64,000 bases of DNA, from positions 5,955,888-6,019,887 of the forward strand of contig NW_006917092.1 of the NCBI RefSeq assembly GCF_000516985.1, given 5' to 3'. Each line of letters starts with the position of its first letter. The first letter of the stretch is position 1. This DNA comes from Pestalotiopsis fici W106-1 (taxonomy: Eukaryota > Ascomycota > Sordariomycetes > Amphisphaeriales > Sporocadaceae). The notes beneath the pieces were generated by a model. That model did no database searches. It was not told the DNA's origin and saw only the letters and a list, made by a program, of their open reading frames with translations. The translations under genes were made by a program, and so were the position numbers. This document shows, one piece after another, positions 32,753 through 44,296 of this stretch.

Positions 32753-33907
32753 GCATCAAGCTCACTCGTATATATATTTATTTCAAAAAATAGTTAATTA
32801 TAAAGCTTTTATTAATAAATCGAAAGTAAATTTCATAATTATACATATGTTATGGCAGATACTATATGGCACCGGCCCCGTCCCGTGGGCATATAGGTCC
32901 CAGTTCGTGATCGTTTCCCAACGATTGCGAGCATGCTCTTTGCCCATTGGTACAGTGGTAGCGTATGCCGTGACTGTATGGAATCCATGATCCACCATTC
33001 AATAATCGCGAATAAATCACTCGTGAACGTGCCACAATGGTGGCACGGACCGAAGTTAAAATCGATGATATGCATTACAGGCCTTATGACACGAGCGGCC
33101 AATAAAACGTCGCATCGATAAGATCTTTGTAGTCGTCTGCCTCCGTCGTAAATTAAGGCTAAATCCTTAGGATTACGACACTTGTGACTTTTAGTCGCCA
33201 GTCTTAAAGGCGCAAATTCTGCTATACAGCAGAAGAATCACAACTTCGTGCGTAAAAGTACATCCGGAGCCTTGCGATATATTTTTAAATTATTTCCCTC
33301 GAGTCATACTCACTTCAGCAGGGCTCCAAGCAGGTGGGTAGCACTCTAAGTTGCCGCGATAGGATAACAAAACGCATATCAACAAGGGTCATGTCACCTA
33401 ACCTAGATACCTAGTAATCTGTACTCAATATGCATTGCATTTCCGCGTGGGGTTGCGGCACGGCAGCGCACCGTATTCTGGCTTAGCGCATTCGGATTTA
33501 TTCAGCTTTCCATAAGGCTTTCTTAATTGGGGATCGCAGATGACCTCTGCACCACCCTCCGTAGAGATTCCGCTGCGTCATCTCTCTGCTCACGGGCGAT
33601 CCTGCTCGCTGCTTTAACAAAATAAGCGCCGCAGTTGCCCTGAGAGATTTAGCAATACTTTGCGGCTGAAAATGTATTCTAAGCTTGGGCGTGCTGTAGG
33701 ACTCAACTCGCGCCGAATATGTTCAGTGGGAGCGGGGCTCTCCAGCCGGATCTGCGACGAAATAGGAGCTGTAACACGCACCTGCTCGCAGTCCGATTCT
33801 CTTTAGATTACGGGATGTTTTGTGTCGCACTGAGTTACCCATTCGAAAGATCACCACTAGTACTCTCATATATCAGCAGTTCTAGTGCTCCTTCACATCC
33901 AGGCTCA
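32753..33907. other. AT-rich, repeat-scarred region
   Basis: The stretch 32765-32850 is almost pure A/T with TpA-rich text, suggestive of repeat-induced point mutation or an inserted element. Around 32949-32965 lies TGGTACAGTGGTAGCG, similar to a tRNA A-box, but no matching B-box or acceptor stem follows. The right-hand part leads into the membrane-protein gene, where an in-frame ATG at 33719 would add 63 residues. Confidence 0.4.
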
Positions 33908-35626
33908 ATGTCAAGCACTGTCTCGCAACTCTCGTCGCAATGGGCAAATCCGAGTGATGTCACCACGGTCCTCATGGTCATCGGTGGGGACGTGGTACAG
34001 AAAGCTCTGGCCCAAACAACCGGCTGCTGGTACACGCCGGTATGCTTCTCGTTTGGCTGGGTCGCTTACATGTTTATGGCGTTAGTAGGCATCATCGGAG
34101 ATGGCAGACTGCTCCCAATCCCCGATTACCCGGCCAAAGTGTTCAATCTCAAAACAGGCTATGTTCGGGACAATAAAAATTGGGTAATTGGGCGCCTTCT
34201 CCGCGACCACGAGGCCTACATGTCTAGAAAAGAGCCAGCTCCAACGTCTGGGGTTCGTATTGCAGTTTGGGAAGCCAAAGAGAACAAGAATTGCCATAAA
34301 CAAATTTCGTTCTCACATAGTAGGATTCATATCTGGGGGGGAATCACAATGGCCGCCCAATTGATCATTGCCGCAATCCCTGTGATTAAGAATCACAGAT
34401 GGGGAATCCTCCTCATCACCGCTTCTGGGACCGTTTTGGCGCTGATGGTGGGGGGTCTACCTCAATGGAGAGCTGAGAAACTGCCAAACCGCCAACAATC
34501 GAAGAAAGTCTTTGCTCTCACGACGGGCAATGGGTCGAGGGATATCATGGTCATCATCGGCGCTGGGAAGATTCTGGACCTTGAAGACCTGTCGGCGCAG
34601 GAAACACCACGAAGCGAAAAGCCTTGGGAGAAGTTCAAGCTTGAAGCGTCAAGGCGCCCTCAGCGACATGGTTGGGCCCAGTCTGGAAGGATCGAAAAGT
34701 TCATGCTAGACCATACAGGATCATTTCACTTTTCAAGAATGAAAGTTCATGGTATATTGACAAGGCCCGTCCGAGGATTGCCCGCAGGATTTCTCCTTAC
34801 TATGGTTGTGTGCGTTGTTCAATCGATCTTGTGGTTGCTGTTACTCATTACCGTCGCGGCGCTGAGTACGGATACATGGTATCTCATTCTCGTTGGAGGC
34901 ATCGGAATGTTTCAGAATGGCTATCTCGCAGCTATGGAGAGAACTCCGGAACATAGAAACTGCCCGCTTGAGTTGAAGGAAGTCATCACGACGGCAAAAG
35001 TCATGGATGGGCTTATGGACCTTGAAGTTGCATATGGGCGAGACTTCATGCCAAACGACGATTCGATAGAGCCAATCATGACGCCATTGGTCAAAGAATT
35101 CTTCCCTGGGCGGTTACGATTGGACGAGGAAGATTGGTGGAAAGGCAAGTGTCTTGATTATGATCAGATACGATCGAAGGAGAAGGAATGGAGGGGTGTT
35201 CCACGCAGAGCAATGCATCCTGACGCCGCGCCGAAAGAATACTGGAATGCACCTGAGAAGGCACCACTTTACTATTACGGAGGTAATCAGATCCCCTTTG
35301 AAAAATTCCAGCCTGTCGTCTCGAGTACGGCGAGGTACGATTGGGGAATTAACTCTGATCGCCAATGGAAAGTCGAGCATGAACCCATTTCACGACCAAA
35401 GTCTCCTCAACAAGCATATCATGCAAGCTCAAGTCGTCTTCCTGGTCTCCCAGAAGGAGAAGCTTTTGCTGACCTAGCACACGTTACCGGCGATACTAGA
35501 ATAGTTCAGGCCAGACGATCAAACTCAATGACTAGCGAGCCTCAGAGGAACTCGATGCTCCAATTCGAAAGAACCTTCAAACGCGACGACCCGGGATATA
35601 CCTTTAAATCGCCTCCATGGAGCTGA
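33908..35626 (+). CDS. multi-pass membrane protein of unknown function
   Basis: Intronless, 572 residues from the ATG at 33908. The start was chosen because MSSTVSQLSSQWANPSD followed by VLMVIGGDVVQKALAQ reads like the beginning of this conserved fungal family, whereas the 63 residues available upstream look untranslated. About five hydrophobic segments are visible: CFSFGWVAYMFMALVGIIGD, then ITMAAQLIIAAIPVI, GILLITASGTVLALMVGG, a long FLLTMVVCVVQSILWLLLLI and WYLILVGGIGMFQNGYLAA. These are separated by cytosolic loops and followed by a long polar tail with DRQWKVEHEP and an Arg/Ser-rich end. No catalytic motif or transporter signature was found. Similar proteins are common hypothetical proteins in filamentous ascomycetes, often near HET genes. 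Its function cannot be stated. Confidence 0.78.
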   Translation: MSSTVSQLSSQWANPSDVTTVLMVIGGDVVQKALAQTTGCWYTPVCFSFGWVAYMFMALVGIIGDGRLLPIPDYPAKVFNLKTGYVRDNKNWVIGRLLRDHEAYMSRKEPAPTSGVRIAVWEAKENKNCHKQISFSHSRIHIWGGITMAAQLIIAAIPVIKNHRWGILLITASGTVLALMVGGLPQWRAEKLPNRQQSKKVFALTTGNGSRDIMVIIGAGKILDLEDLSAQETPRSEKPWEKFKLEASRRPQRHGWAQSGRIEKFMLDHTGSFHFSRMKVHGILTRPVRGLPAGFLLTMVVCVVQSILWLLLLITVAALSTDTWYLILVGGIGMFQNGYLAAMERTPEHRNCPLELKEVITTAKVMDGLMDLEVAYGRDFMPNDDSIEPIMTPLVKEFFPGRLRLDEEDWWKGKCLDYDQIRSKEKEWRGVPRRAMHPDAAPKEYWNAPEKAPLYYYGGNQIPFEKFQPVVSSTARYDWGINSDRQWKVEHEPISRPKSPQQAYHASSSRLPGLPEGEAFADLAHVTGDTRIVQARRSNSMTSEPQRNSMLQFERTFKRDDPGYTFKSPPWS

Positions 35627-36271
35627 TGATCCTTAAACACGGCGGCAGGCGATTGCGTTTGTCACAAAGATCTGACAGTCTCGATGGGCTTACAAGGATT
35701 GTCATTGCTATACAAAATCATTCTATTTTAGTAGCGGTCTTCGGATCGGGCACATGTATTTCCCTAGCTCTCGTTTTTGACTCTAATTTAGTGAAAGGGC
35801 AGAGGTCTCGGTTCTCCTGCTTCTGTAAACTCGTTTCCACAGTCGCGTATGTTACACTGTTCCACAAAGACTTTGTGTCTAATACTGCTTGGCGCAAGAC
35901 GTGTATGAGAAGTTCCATACAAAACTGATCTCGTCAAGGCAATGCGTCAGAGCATATTATACAGATACTTGGTCTAGATTGAATGCATCTATTGAGGACA
36001 GGCTCCGGTGTTTGCTCTATTCGGCATCAGAGGAATAATTGTCTCTTGGCACATTTAAAATCGACCTGACTGTCAAAATGTAGGAATAAGTGGACCGCTT
36101 CTCCACACATGTATATTTCTTTGACCATCCAAACTCTGTTGGATGTGAAAACCCCAACTAATACAACAACTGTTACCCATACTTTTTTTTATACTGACAG
36201 CATATTATTCGTTCGGTATATCTAGAGATATAACGGAATGCACCACATCTTGTTTGTGTATGACAAATAAC
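35627..36271. other. convergent intergenic region
   Basis: Lies between the 3' ends of the membrane-protein gene and the HET gene. AT-rich; no gene recognised. Confidence 0.5.
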
Positions 36272-39200
36272 CTACCCTAGTTTTAGAAATTTTGGAAAGG
36301 TACGTGCCTTTCTAGTCTCAAAGTCTCTGTGGCTTCCCGGCTGTGGCGAGTTCGTGAGCTGATCCCTTGCACTACTAATTCTCGGTAATGGTCTTGGAGG
36401 ATCAGAATTGTCAGGCTGTTTCTGCTTGGGTTGGCCTGACCCTCCAAATAACCGCAAGAGCAAAGGGCGCGCGTTGTCGGGTGGTTGAAATCTGTCTGTC
36501 GCTCCATTGGGGGATCGTGGATTATCTCTATCGGGGAAAAAACCATCAACATTCCACACTTGTTCTGGCCCAAGTTCTTCCGCGAGACATATCTTCCCTT
36601 TGGTATCTGCAGAGTCTGTCATAACCTGAGGTACCATTGAGCCCCGCGTAGGCATGTCCTGAGCGCGCAATACTCTGTGACTTGGGATAGCTTCCCGATC
36701 GTCAGCTGTCAGGAAGCGAGCACGGTTCCTGGTACGAAATTCGGCTCTTGTTTCACGAGACACCTTGACTCTGCGAACTATCTCGCAATATAGATCACTT
36801 GCCTCGCGCTCTTTCTGGTGTATCGTGGTCGGCGCATCTGATCTCTGAGAAGGCTCTTGTTCCTCAGGAACGACGTCCAAGGGACCCGTGGTGCTTGCTT
36901 GGTTCGTCCTTTCTTCGCGAATTTGGACCAACAAGCCAATTTCTGCTGGAGAATCCCCAGGTTTCACCCGGGAAACAATGATACCTAGTCGGGCATCTGA
37001 CTCTTGAATCTTTTGAATGAACTGTTGTGGTGTGTCATCTTCAATGGTTTCCACCACGTACCAGTCCAGAAAGCTTGGGCCAGTGGGAAACCAAAATCTT
37101 TTCCTGTGCTTATCTGTGGCCAATATGTGACTTCTTTCCTGTGGATGCAGAATAAATCCGGGATAACGGACTTGAAGACCATCCTTTCCATTCATCGTTG
37201 CAGTTGACGTCATCAGCGCCAGTGGATCCGGATGGTCCACGGGCTGGGCAGTCATCCAGGTACGTGGTGCCCAGCCAAATCCGATTCGTTCGACCCTATC
37301 CCCGGGGAGAAAGATGATTCCTGGAGGAATGCTTTTGTGCCACCGGTCGTTGAACTGGGTCCAGAATATCTCCACTAAACGATCCCTGTCGCGGATCTCT
37401 ACCAGAGGATCCTTTTCGCGCATTTGCGACCATAACCAACGCTGTTCGGTTACATTTCTCTGTCGCAGACCTTGTTCCGCAATCTTCGTACCCTCATAAT
37501 CCAGGTTCAAGAGAGTCGCTAAAGCCAACGTTTCATGAAAGGAGTTGGAGGTTGTCTGTTGATATACTGTGAGAAACCTTGGCTGACTGAGATTTGATCG
37601 TCAAAGGAAACTTACTCGCCACCTAGCTGCCTTCCAAGAGCTTGCGACAAGCAAAGCTGCTTTCTCTTGAGGCATTTTCGAACCTGACAATCCTGCCTCC
37701 GGAAATAGGTAAGTATCTCGAGTTTCTTGTTCATGCGACATGATCAAATGTTGTAAATGGTCATTGACCATATCCAAAAGTGCTGTCGTTGCTTGTGCAT
37801 GACCGCCAGACGCTAAGTCTTGGGACAATTCTTTTAAGTCTTTGAGATGGGACAATTGATCATCGTAGTCAAAGGCAAAATAGATTTTCTGGCTCAGGAA
37901 TGCCTCCTGCAGTGTCCAAAGACGCCTCATCCAGCTGCTTCCCAGTATTCTCATAGCTGCAACTGCAGGCCTATCCGGCTCTCCAGGATTGAGTTGAGCC
38001 AAACCTGCATCTAGGACGATGGTGTAAGTCGACTCTTTGAATACTTGGAAGATCTGCTTGATTGCGCGTTTTCTTCGGGTTCGATCCTCTTGCCCTGGCC
38101 CAACTGGGATTACGAGAGTGTCCATCCAAAATGGCGTCTCCCACCCATCTTCAGGGTCGAGCTTGTTCAGGATATTTCTCACATATCGCAGCTGGCAACA
38201 TGGGAGTTTATTCTCTGTTTCATTACCGTACCCATCCGACCATACATGTGATATTGTAGCGTATTTGAATGGCCTGGTCTTGTTCTCCGGAATTTTGGAA
38301 ACGGATAGGCTAATTTGACTTCCATTACCATCATGGTTAGGTGGTTGGTTGAATTGCAGTAACGGGATCTCGTCATTATCGAGGTGTCCTCTAATGAACG
38401 TCAGGTCGGGGCCCTGCATTCCACAGAAAGTATCGCATCCATATGCATGTGCAGATTGATACAGTCCATCCTTATCCGTGGGCATGACTTTGCAGTCTGT
38501 CTCATCGCAGCCATTATGGTGTGGACCCTTGAACCGATCTAGGGAATTGTATGCCAGATACGATGCTAGCATCAATGTTGCATTGGCGCGCAACTGACTT
38601 TGCCATAGGTGAATAGTCCTTTTGCACCACTTGTCCCGCCCCATTCTGTTCAGGATGTAAGCTGGGGGTCCCCAACCTCTCCCGTCTTCGCTATGCCAAC
38701 CTTTGAGCTCGGACTGGGTAGCCTTCATGATTTGTGCCTTAAACAACGATAGGGTTTCGCCCAATATCATGAGGGACAAAGCTACTTTGTCTCTCAAAGT
38801 AGACTGTTCGTCGTCAACAGTTCTAGGCTGTTGTGCATGACTGCCCAGGCTGTAACCGTAGTTTGCCCGGATCGTGCGTCGGGCAGCATCAAGGACAGCC
38901 TCGACTCGTACCATGCGTAGACGAATCTCAGAAAGGTATCCTAGGTCGCACCTTTCTTGCTCCCACTTTCTCCATTTTTCCAGGGCTGCTGGCAAATGCT
39001 TCGTGGTTACACGACGACTATTGGCTTTGACTTCGACAAGCTGCTTGTATTGAAGAATCGGTTTCCCCTCTTGTTGGACGATGGTAAAAATCAATCCGAA
39101 AAAGAGCCATGATTGCAGAAACTTGGGCCGATCAACCGTCCTCCGCTCTGTGCCCAAGAGTTTTAGATTGTAGGTATTTTCATCAAGCCGCCATCCGTTG

Positions 39201-39322
39201 TCGCGCGGGTAGCTCTGGAATGTGTCCCAATCATCTGGAAATTGGGCCCCATCCTCTGTTAGGTCTGGCACGGGCGGAACTGCGTTGGGGGGCAATTCGA
39301 AATCAGCAATGATGTGGTCCAT
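36272..39322 (-). CDS. large HET-domain protein with Cys-rich N-terminal region
   Basis: Two exons (39322-37616, 37555-36272) join in phase over a 60-bp intron to give 996 residues. The HET domain is internal, from about residue 353: YATISHVWSDGYGNETENKL, then WMDTLVIPVG, RAIKQIFQVFKESTYTIVLD and WMRRLWTLQEAF. This WSDGxGN form marks a distinct HET subclass. The preceding 350 residues include HHNGCDETDCKV and HAYGCDTFCG, a Cys/His set that could bind zinc and is typical of the subclass. After the HET domain come a long variable region and a Pro/Arg/Ser-rich disordered tail. No frame damage. It is divergent from the lipase-TPR gene across about 740 bp, so co-regulation of the two is plausible. 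Cytoplasmic recognition or cell-death function is inferred from the family. Confidence 0.9.
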
Positions 39323-40064
39323 GGTAATTCGCAGACTTCAAGCCATTACTTGCGGGTTGTTGTTTGTTGGCTACAGTCGCCAAGTTACTATGGAGTAACA
39401 ATAAGGCTACAAGGAGATTTTATGGCTCGCCCAGCTAGTGTACATCAAATCCATATTGGCGTACTATTGAGACGTGGGTATAAAGCGGCAAGTAGGTGTA
39501 ATAAGTCGCATGCACATCTATCTGCACAGTTCAGGGAATATTGGTGAGTCCTATCAGCTGCACGGCACCAACGACCAATCCTGCCGGGCGCATTGGCGGA
39601 CAAATGACCCTTTTTGGCGTGTGGCACATGTCCAATCGAATGCAAGATCTCTAACCTTCTAACCGGTCAGCCCCCAACAGAGACGAAGGGGATGATCGGG
39701 CGTTGAGGACAGAAGTCTTGGACTCTTGAGCATGCGCTTGGTCAAGAAAATTGATTACAAAGTCGGTAGATTGTTTCACTGATTGTCCTTTTTCCCCTTC
39801 CTCACTGTTGTGCATCCGAGTCAACAACCATGTACGTACCAAGGGCTTGGGCGGGTACGCACCTGAATGCCTGATGCCGAATTGTTCCAGCCCTGGCACT
39901 GTCATCCACTTGCGACGTGGCTGAATCATGGCATTCCTGCAAGGCACTATTTTTGGGCTCCCCGCCTGTCATTAACCCGTCCACCGCCGCCTGTTGCATG
40001 TTGCCTGCCTCTTCGAATCTTCAAGTCGCGCTTTTAGTGACGCGCCTGTCGAAGCGCACTGAAG
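39323..40064. other. divergent promoter region between HET and lipase-TPR genes
   Basis: About 740 bp between two genes transcribed away from each other. No gene recognised; holds both promoters. Confidence 0.5.
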
Positions 40065-43000
40065 ATGGCACTTCAAAAGAAGGTAAATTGTGGTTTTCTA
40101 TTTGCGCGTTTCCTTGGCTAACCAGAATTATAGTCCACATTGTTTGAAATTGCACACAGACCAGGGAATTCATCGCCGCAATACGAGTAAAGTCACTTCA
40201 ATGGAGAAGCGTGCAGCATCAGAAACTTATGATTTACTAGTATCGTGATTGTTCACCCTTTTTATTCCAAAACGCAAAGAACTGGTGTTTTCAAGAATAC
40301 GTTTGATGAACTTCAAGCCGGCTTGGCCAAGCATCCAGTGATATGTGATGTAGCGAACATATACATATTCTCTTTCAAGGGCAAAAGCATTATCAGAGGA
40401 AACATCAAAGTCGAAGCTGTATCGAATGAGCTTATTACGCGACTTGGCGAGCAGCGGCCAGTCCTACAATTAGGATCTCACAATCATGCACAGCCTCGGC
40501 CAGAGGAGACAGATATGGTTCAATCCATACACACGAGTGATTCTCAACATCGCAGAGACGGAAAGAAAGCTGAGCAAGACGTCTCGCAACCTCACTTGCT
40601 GTTCATATCCCATAGTCTCGGTGCTTGGGTGGTGAAGGATGCACTACTACAAAACAACAAGCCAAACATATCTATCTTCAAGACACAGGGCTCGGTTCTT
40701 CTTGATGGCCCCCCTACAGAACATCTATCCGTGGAGTACATACTGTCTCTCTCTAGGCTCTTCTCAAGTCGGAAAATGAAGGGTTTGGGGGACGTTTTTG
40801 GTTCCAGCCGAGAGCTCGTGCGCAAGTTGAAGGCTATAGATAAGAGATACAACATCTGGGTAGATTCGGTTTATGTACAAGAAGAGCGGCGCAAAGATCA
40901 AATGAAGGGAGATATTCTTTCCGACCACTACGATCTGTGGCTCGCTAAGCACACTACCGACATGGCTGGCCTGGTAAAGAAATTCATCCCGTCGAATGCA
41001 CGCCCTTGGTTAACTCCTTTTCTTTTTTTCAGATACCGCCAGAGACAAAATTGACAGCAGTATTCCGGAACCTCACCAGAATCATTACCACGAATCAGAG
41101 CTACGATGCTCATTTGTACAGAGTTGCAGTCCAAGAACTCGAGAATCTCAAGCTGGAGAACGTTGTAGCGATATGGATCAACCAAACGAATGCACTTCGT
41201 CCAGGGAGCACAGTCTTATCAGCCAACTCAGAGGTTCTGGAATCCAATGTCCATGAGACTGTTCAAAGTGTGAGTATACATAAACGTAAGCTGAACTTTG
41301 AATCAAAGTCACTGAAACGCCTTAGCATTCATCCTCGCAAATTCGGCCTTCAAGTCCCTCGTCCTGGACTCCTGGATGGTTCGCGAAAAAGAGACAGTCC
41401 ACGTTTTCGAGTGATACGACCTTCAAATCGGATTCCGATAAGGCGTCCATTGGCTCTGCTCCAAATATTCCAATACTACAGATGGAAGACCCTGTTTTGC
41501 GTCAAATTATCAACATGGGGAAGTCCTTTATCAAGAGAGGAGAGCTGGACAATGCTGAGATAGCTTTTCAGAGAGCATCTGCTATCTTGCACCCCAGATC
41601 AAGAATGTATGATATGCGTGTCTCTTCTCCCGAAGTAGATGCTCAGCTTGCCTGTATTGCCTTGTACAGAGGTAAGTATGCAGAAGCTCATCGCAAATTT
41701 GAAGCGCTGCTAGATTGCCCTATCCCACAAGAGCAATTGAAGAACGAGTACAATGCAGAGATATGCAGATGGATAGGTGTTGCATTACTTCACCAGGGAA
41801 AATATGAATCAGCGATAGTGCAATTCCAACAGCTCTTGCTGCAATCCCCCAGATATTCAAGCGATGAAGAGGTACAGATCCGCCGAGATCTTGCACTAGC
41901 TTCCGCTTACTCGGGCAACTTTGATGAAGCCTTTGGACAGCTGAAAATGGCTAATGAATGCTTACAAATCTTGGAAGAACGCCAAGCACTAGAACAAAAG
42001 AATTCCATGGAGAACACGACGACGGGAAGGGAAACAACAAGCACGCAAGCGGTACATCCCACCGTCACTCCTCGGCCGACAAAATCAAACGACAAGGAGG
42101 ATACTTCATCTGTGGACATGCCCCTGAGAACACCAAAAACCTCTGAACTGAAGGCTAAAAAGGACGGACTTCTTTTCACCCAAGCTAAGATTGCATTGGC
42201 ATAGGGTTCATTCGATCTTGCTCTAGCAGACTCCGAATTAGCTCTGCGCGGAATGAAGAAGCGATTGGGGCCCGGACACCTGAAGACGCTTGAATGCGCC
42301 AGTCTGAATGCGCTACTTCTAGCCCTCAACTCCCAAACAAGGGCAGCAGAGACAGCTTGTATTGCAACACACGAAGCAATGACAACTGAACTTGGGCCCG
42401 AGCACCCATACACATTGGAGGCGATGGGCCACCTCGTACAGATCTACCAGATGCAATCACGCTTCTTGGAGGCAGTGGATACTGCCAACTCGCTGGCAAA
42501 GATCGTCAGCTCTGCTCCGACAGAAACGCGTCCGCAGATTTTGCATTCTAGATGCATACGTGCGGAGAGTGAATTGAAGATGGGGAATTACGCGACTGCG
42601 GAACTCGAATTGGGTGATGTCACAAAAGTTGCCCAGGCTAGCTTCAAAGATAATCGTCTGGAAAATCTTCATTACCAAAGTACATTGGCCCTTGCCTACA
42701 ACCACTGCGCGAAAAATGAGCAGGCTGAGGACCTCGCGGGACGGGTTCTCCGCAAACAACTCAAGATATACACTACGCGTCATGGTCATGGGGAACGCGG
42801 CTTTAACGAAGAAAAAGTCGCCGAGGAGGATATGACGAGCCAGATTGCGATGATTATCAACATTGCTTCATTGGAACCACTGCATTCCATCATCGAAAAA
42901 CTGATAGATCAAGGTTTCATTCTGACGCTCCGTCCGCCGGTCTTGGAAACTCTTTGGGTAATAGCCCTGATTTTGCAGCAAAAGGAGGATCCAGCTTCAC

Positions 43001-43776
43001 TCGAATTGGCTATCAGATTACTTCAGGCATTATGGGATCGCTTTGTTCAAGGTGGTCAAGTTGAAAGCCAGGATGCGCTCAGGGTTCGTTACGACCTTGC
43101 ATTGGCCATACGCCGTAAAGCAGAAGCGGAAACAAGTCATGAAAATGGTGATAAGCGTTTAGGGGAGTCTGCGGAACATCTCCGCAACGTGTATCGATCT
43201 AGATCACAGGTTTTGGGACATGAAAATCCTGAAACGCTTTCTGCGAGACTCGAACTAATCATCACCAATTGTACACTCGGCAGATGGGAAGAGATGCTCA
43301 GTTTAGCAGAGGTTTCTGAACGGGAGAAACTAGAGAAATCTCCCGAACAAGTGGACTTTTTCTCTTCAAGCTCCCTGGATCAGAAGAGTTGGACATTAGT
43401 CCAATCTGAGTCGCGCAAAATCGCGGATCTGCATGAAGCGAAGCTGGGTGAGAACCATCCTGAGACTTTAAAGTCCCTTTTGTGGGTTCTCGCAGTCCAA
43501 GCCCTCCTGGGCGATATTGCAACTGCTACCAAAACCTCAGAAAAGATACTTAGGCGATTGAAAATGGTTCGAACGCAGCGGCTGGTAGAGTCTATTCATC
43601 TGGAACGCAAGCTTGCTTTAGTGGTTGTCGTGTTTGACAGGCATTGGGCTGATATCATATTGAGAGGAACAAGAGAAACTATACAAGAAAAGCGAGATTT
43701 CATGCCGGAGACGTGGCAAATGCTCGACAAGATGATAAACGGAGAGCTTAGCCGTCTGGAACACATGTCTCGGTAA
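40065..43776 (+). CDS. lipase-like / TPR protein of STAND-receptor type, interrupted by one in-frame TAG
   Basis: Five exons (40065-40082, 40134-40186, 40241-40973, 41033-41269, 41326-43776) fit in phase; the tiny first exons are supported by good donors and a GGCTAAC branch. The N-terminal part is an alpha/beta-hydrolase of the kind that heads fungal NLR-like proteins: YDIVIVHPFYSK, then LLFISHSLGAWVVKDALL with a possible nucleophile at Ser149. The rest is helical repeats of TPR type, for example ALYRGKYAEAHRKFEALL, GVALLHQGKYESAIVQFQQ, GPGHLKTLE, LGPEHPYTLEAMG and LGENHPETLKSLL. The usual NACHT/NB-ARC ATPase between these parts is not present. A single TAG at 42202-42204 interrupts otherwise open text (KIALA, stop, GSFDLALAD). 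The truncated product would be 639 residues; past the stop the frame continues for 523 more. It could be a recent pseudogene, a readthrough site, or a sequencing error. An intron using TAG as acceptor is possible but would remove family-like sequence. Confidence 0.75.
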
Positions 43777-44296
43777 CAAACTTCAAGCCAGGAATTAAGT
43801 AACATTCAGTGTAGCTATATGCAACTTCGGAAATTTAGGTGCTTCTAGCCAAGCTAAACAGTTGAGAATGGGATGCTACGCACCTTGAGGATCCTTAACG
43901 CCGTGAATACTTCCGTTTCTGGAAGCTTACCACATTTCGTATTAACAGCAGCTGGTGAGCAACCCTAAAATAATTTTATATCGTACTGACGTATTTAATG
44001 CCCACCGCAGATCACCTGTGTGGTTATATAGTCGCTCTTTAGCACCTCTTTTTTGTAGATTAGAGATCGACTAAGACATCTTTTAATGCTTCCTCGATCA
44101 TCTCATCTTCAGTTCCCCCTTCACACATCGGCTCAGGTGAGAAATGCAAAATATAGATAGTAATGACATTCGCTTATTATTTTAAAATTTAATATTATAT
44201 ACACCTAATTTGAATTCAACGTCTAAAAAGACAAAGGCGTGCTGCCCAAAGTGTCCGGCCGCCCTTTAACCACTCCGATTTATTTTCTCACTCGGA
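43777..44296. other. intergenic region holding repeat copy B
   Basis: The 3' flanks of the TPR and P450 genes meet here. Apart from the repeat listed below there is an AT-rich stretch (44180-44205) and no gene. Confidence 0.5.
43980..44222 (+). repeat. dispersed repeat copy B (solo-LTR-like)
   Basis: Same element and orientation as 17945-18127. It carries GCTCTTTAGCACCTCT preceded by TTATATAGT, and shares the later blocks ACTAAGACATCTTTT and CCCTTCACA. About 60 bases longer than copy A because of an AT-rich insertion before ATTCAACGT. Many differences are C/T and G/A transitions, compatible with repeat-induced point mutation. Confidence 0.6.

Noticed and set aside
32949..32965. tRNA A-box-like TGGTACAGTGGTAGCG
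   Set aside because: No B-box, anticodon stem or acceptor pairing follows at tRNA spacing.
33719..33907. Upstream ATG adding 63 residues to the multi-pass membrane protein
   Set aside because: The added residues are low-hydrophobic, Ser/Arg-rich and unlike the conserved family start at 33908; kept only as an alternative.
40233..42204. Treating the lipase-TPR gene as two separate genes (start near 40245 and a second ATG at 42253)
   Set aside because: The first frame has no ATG without the two small upstream exons, and the text after the TAG continues the same TPR frame without interruption.
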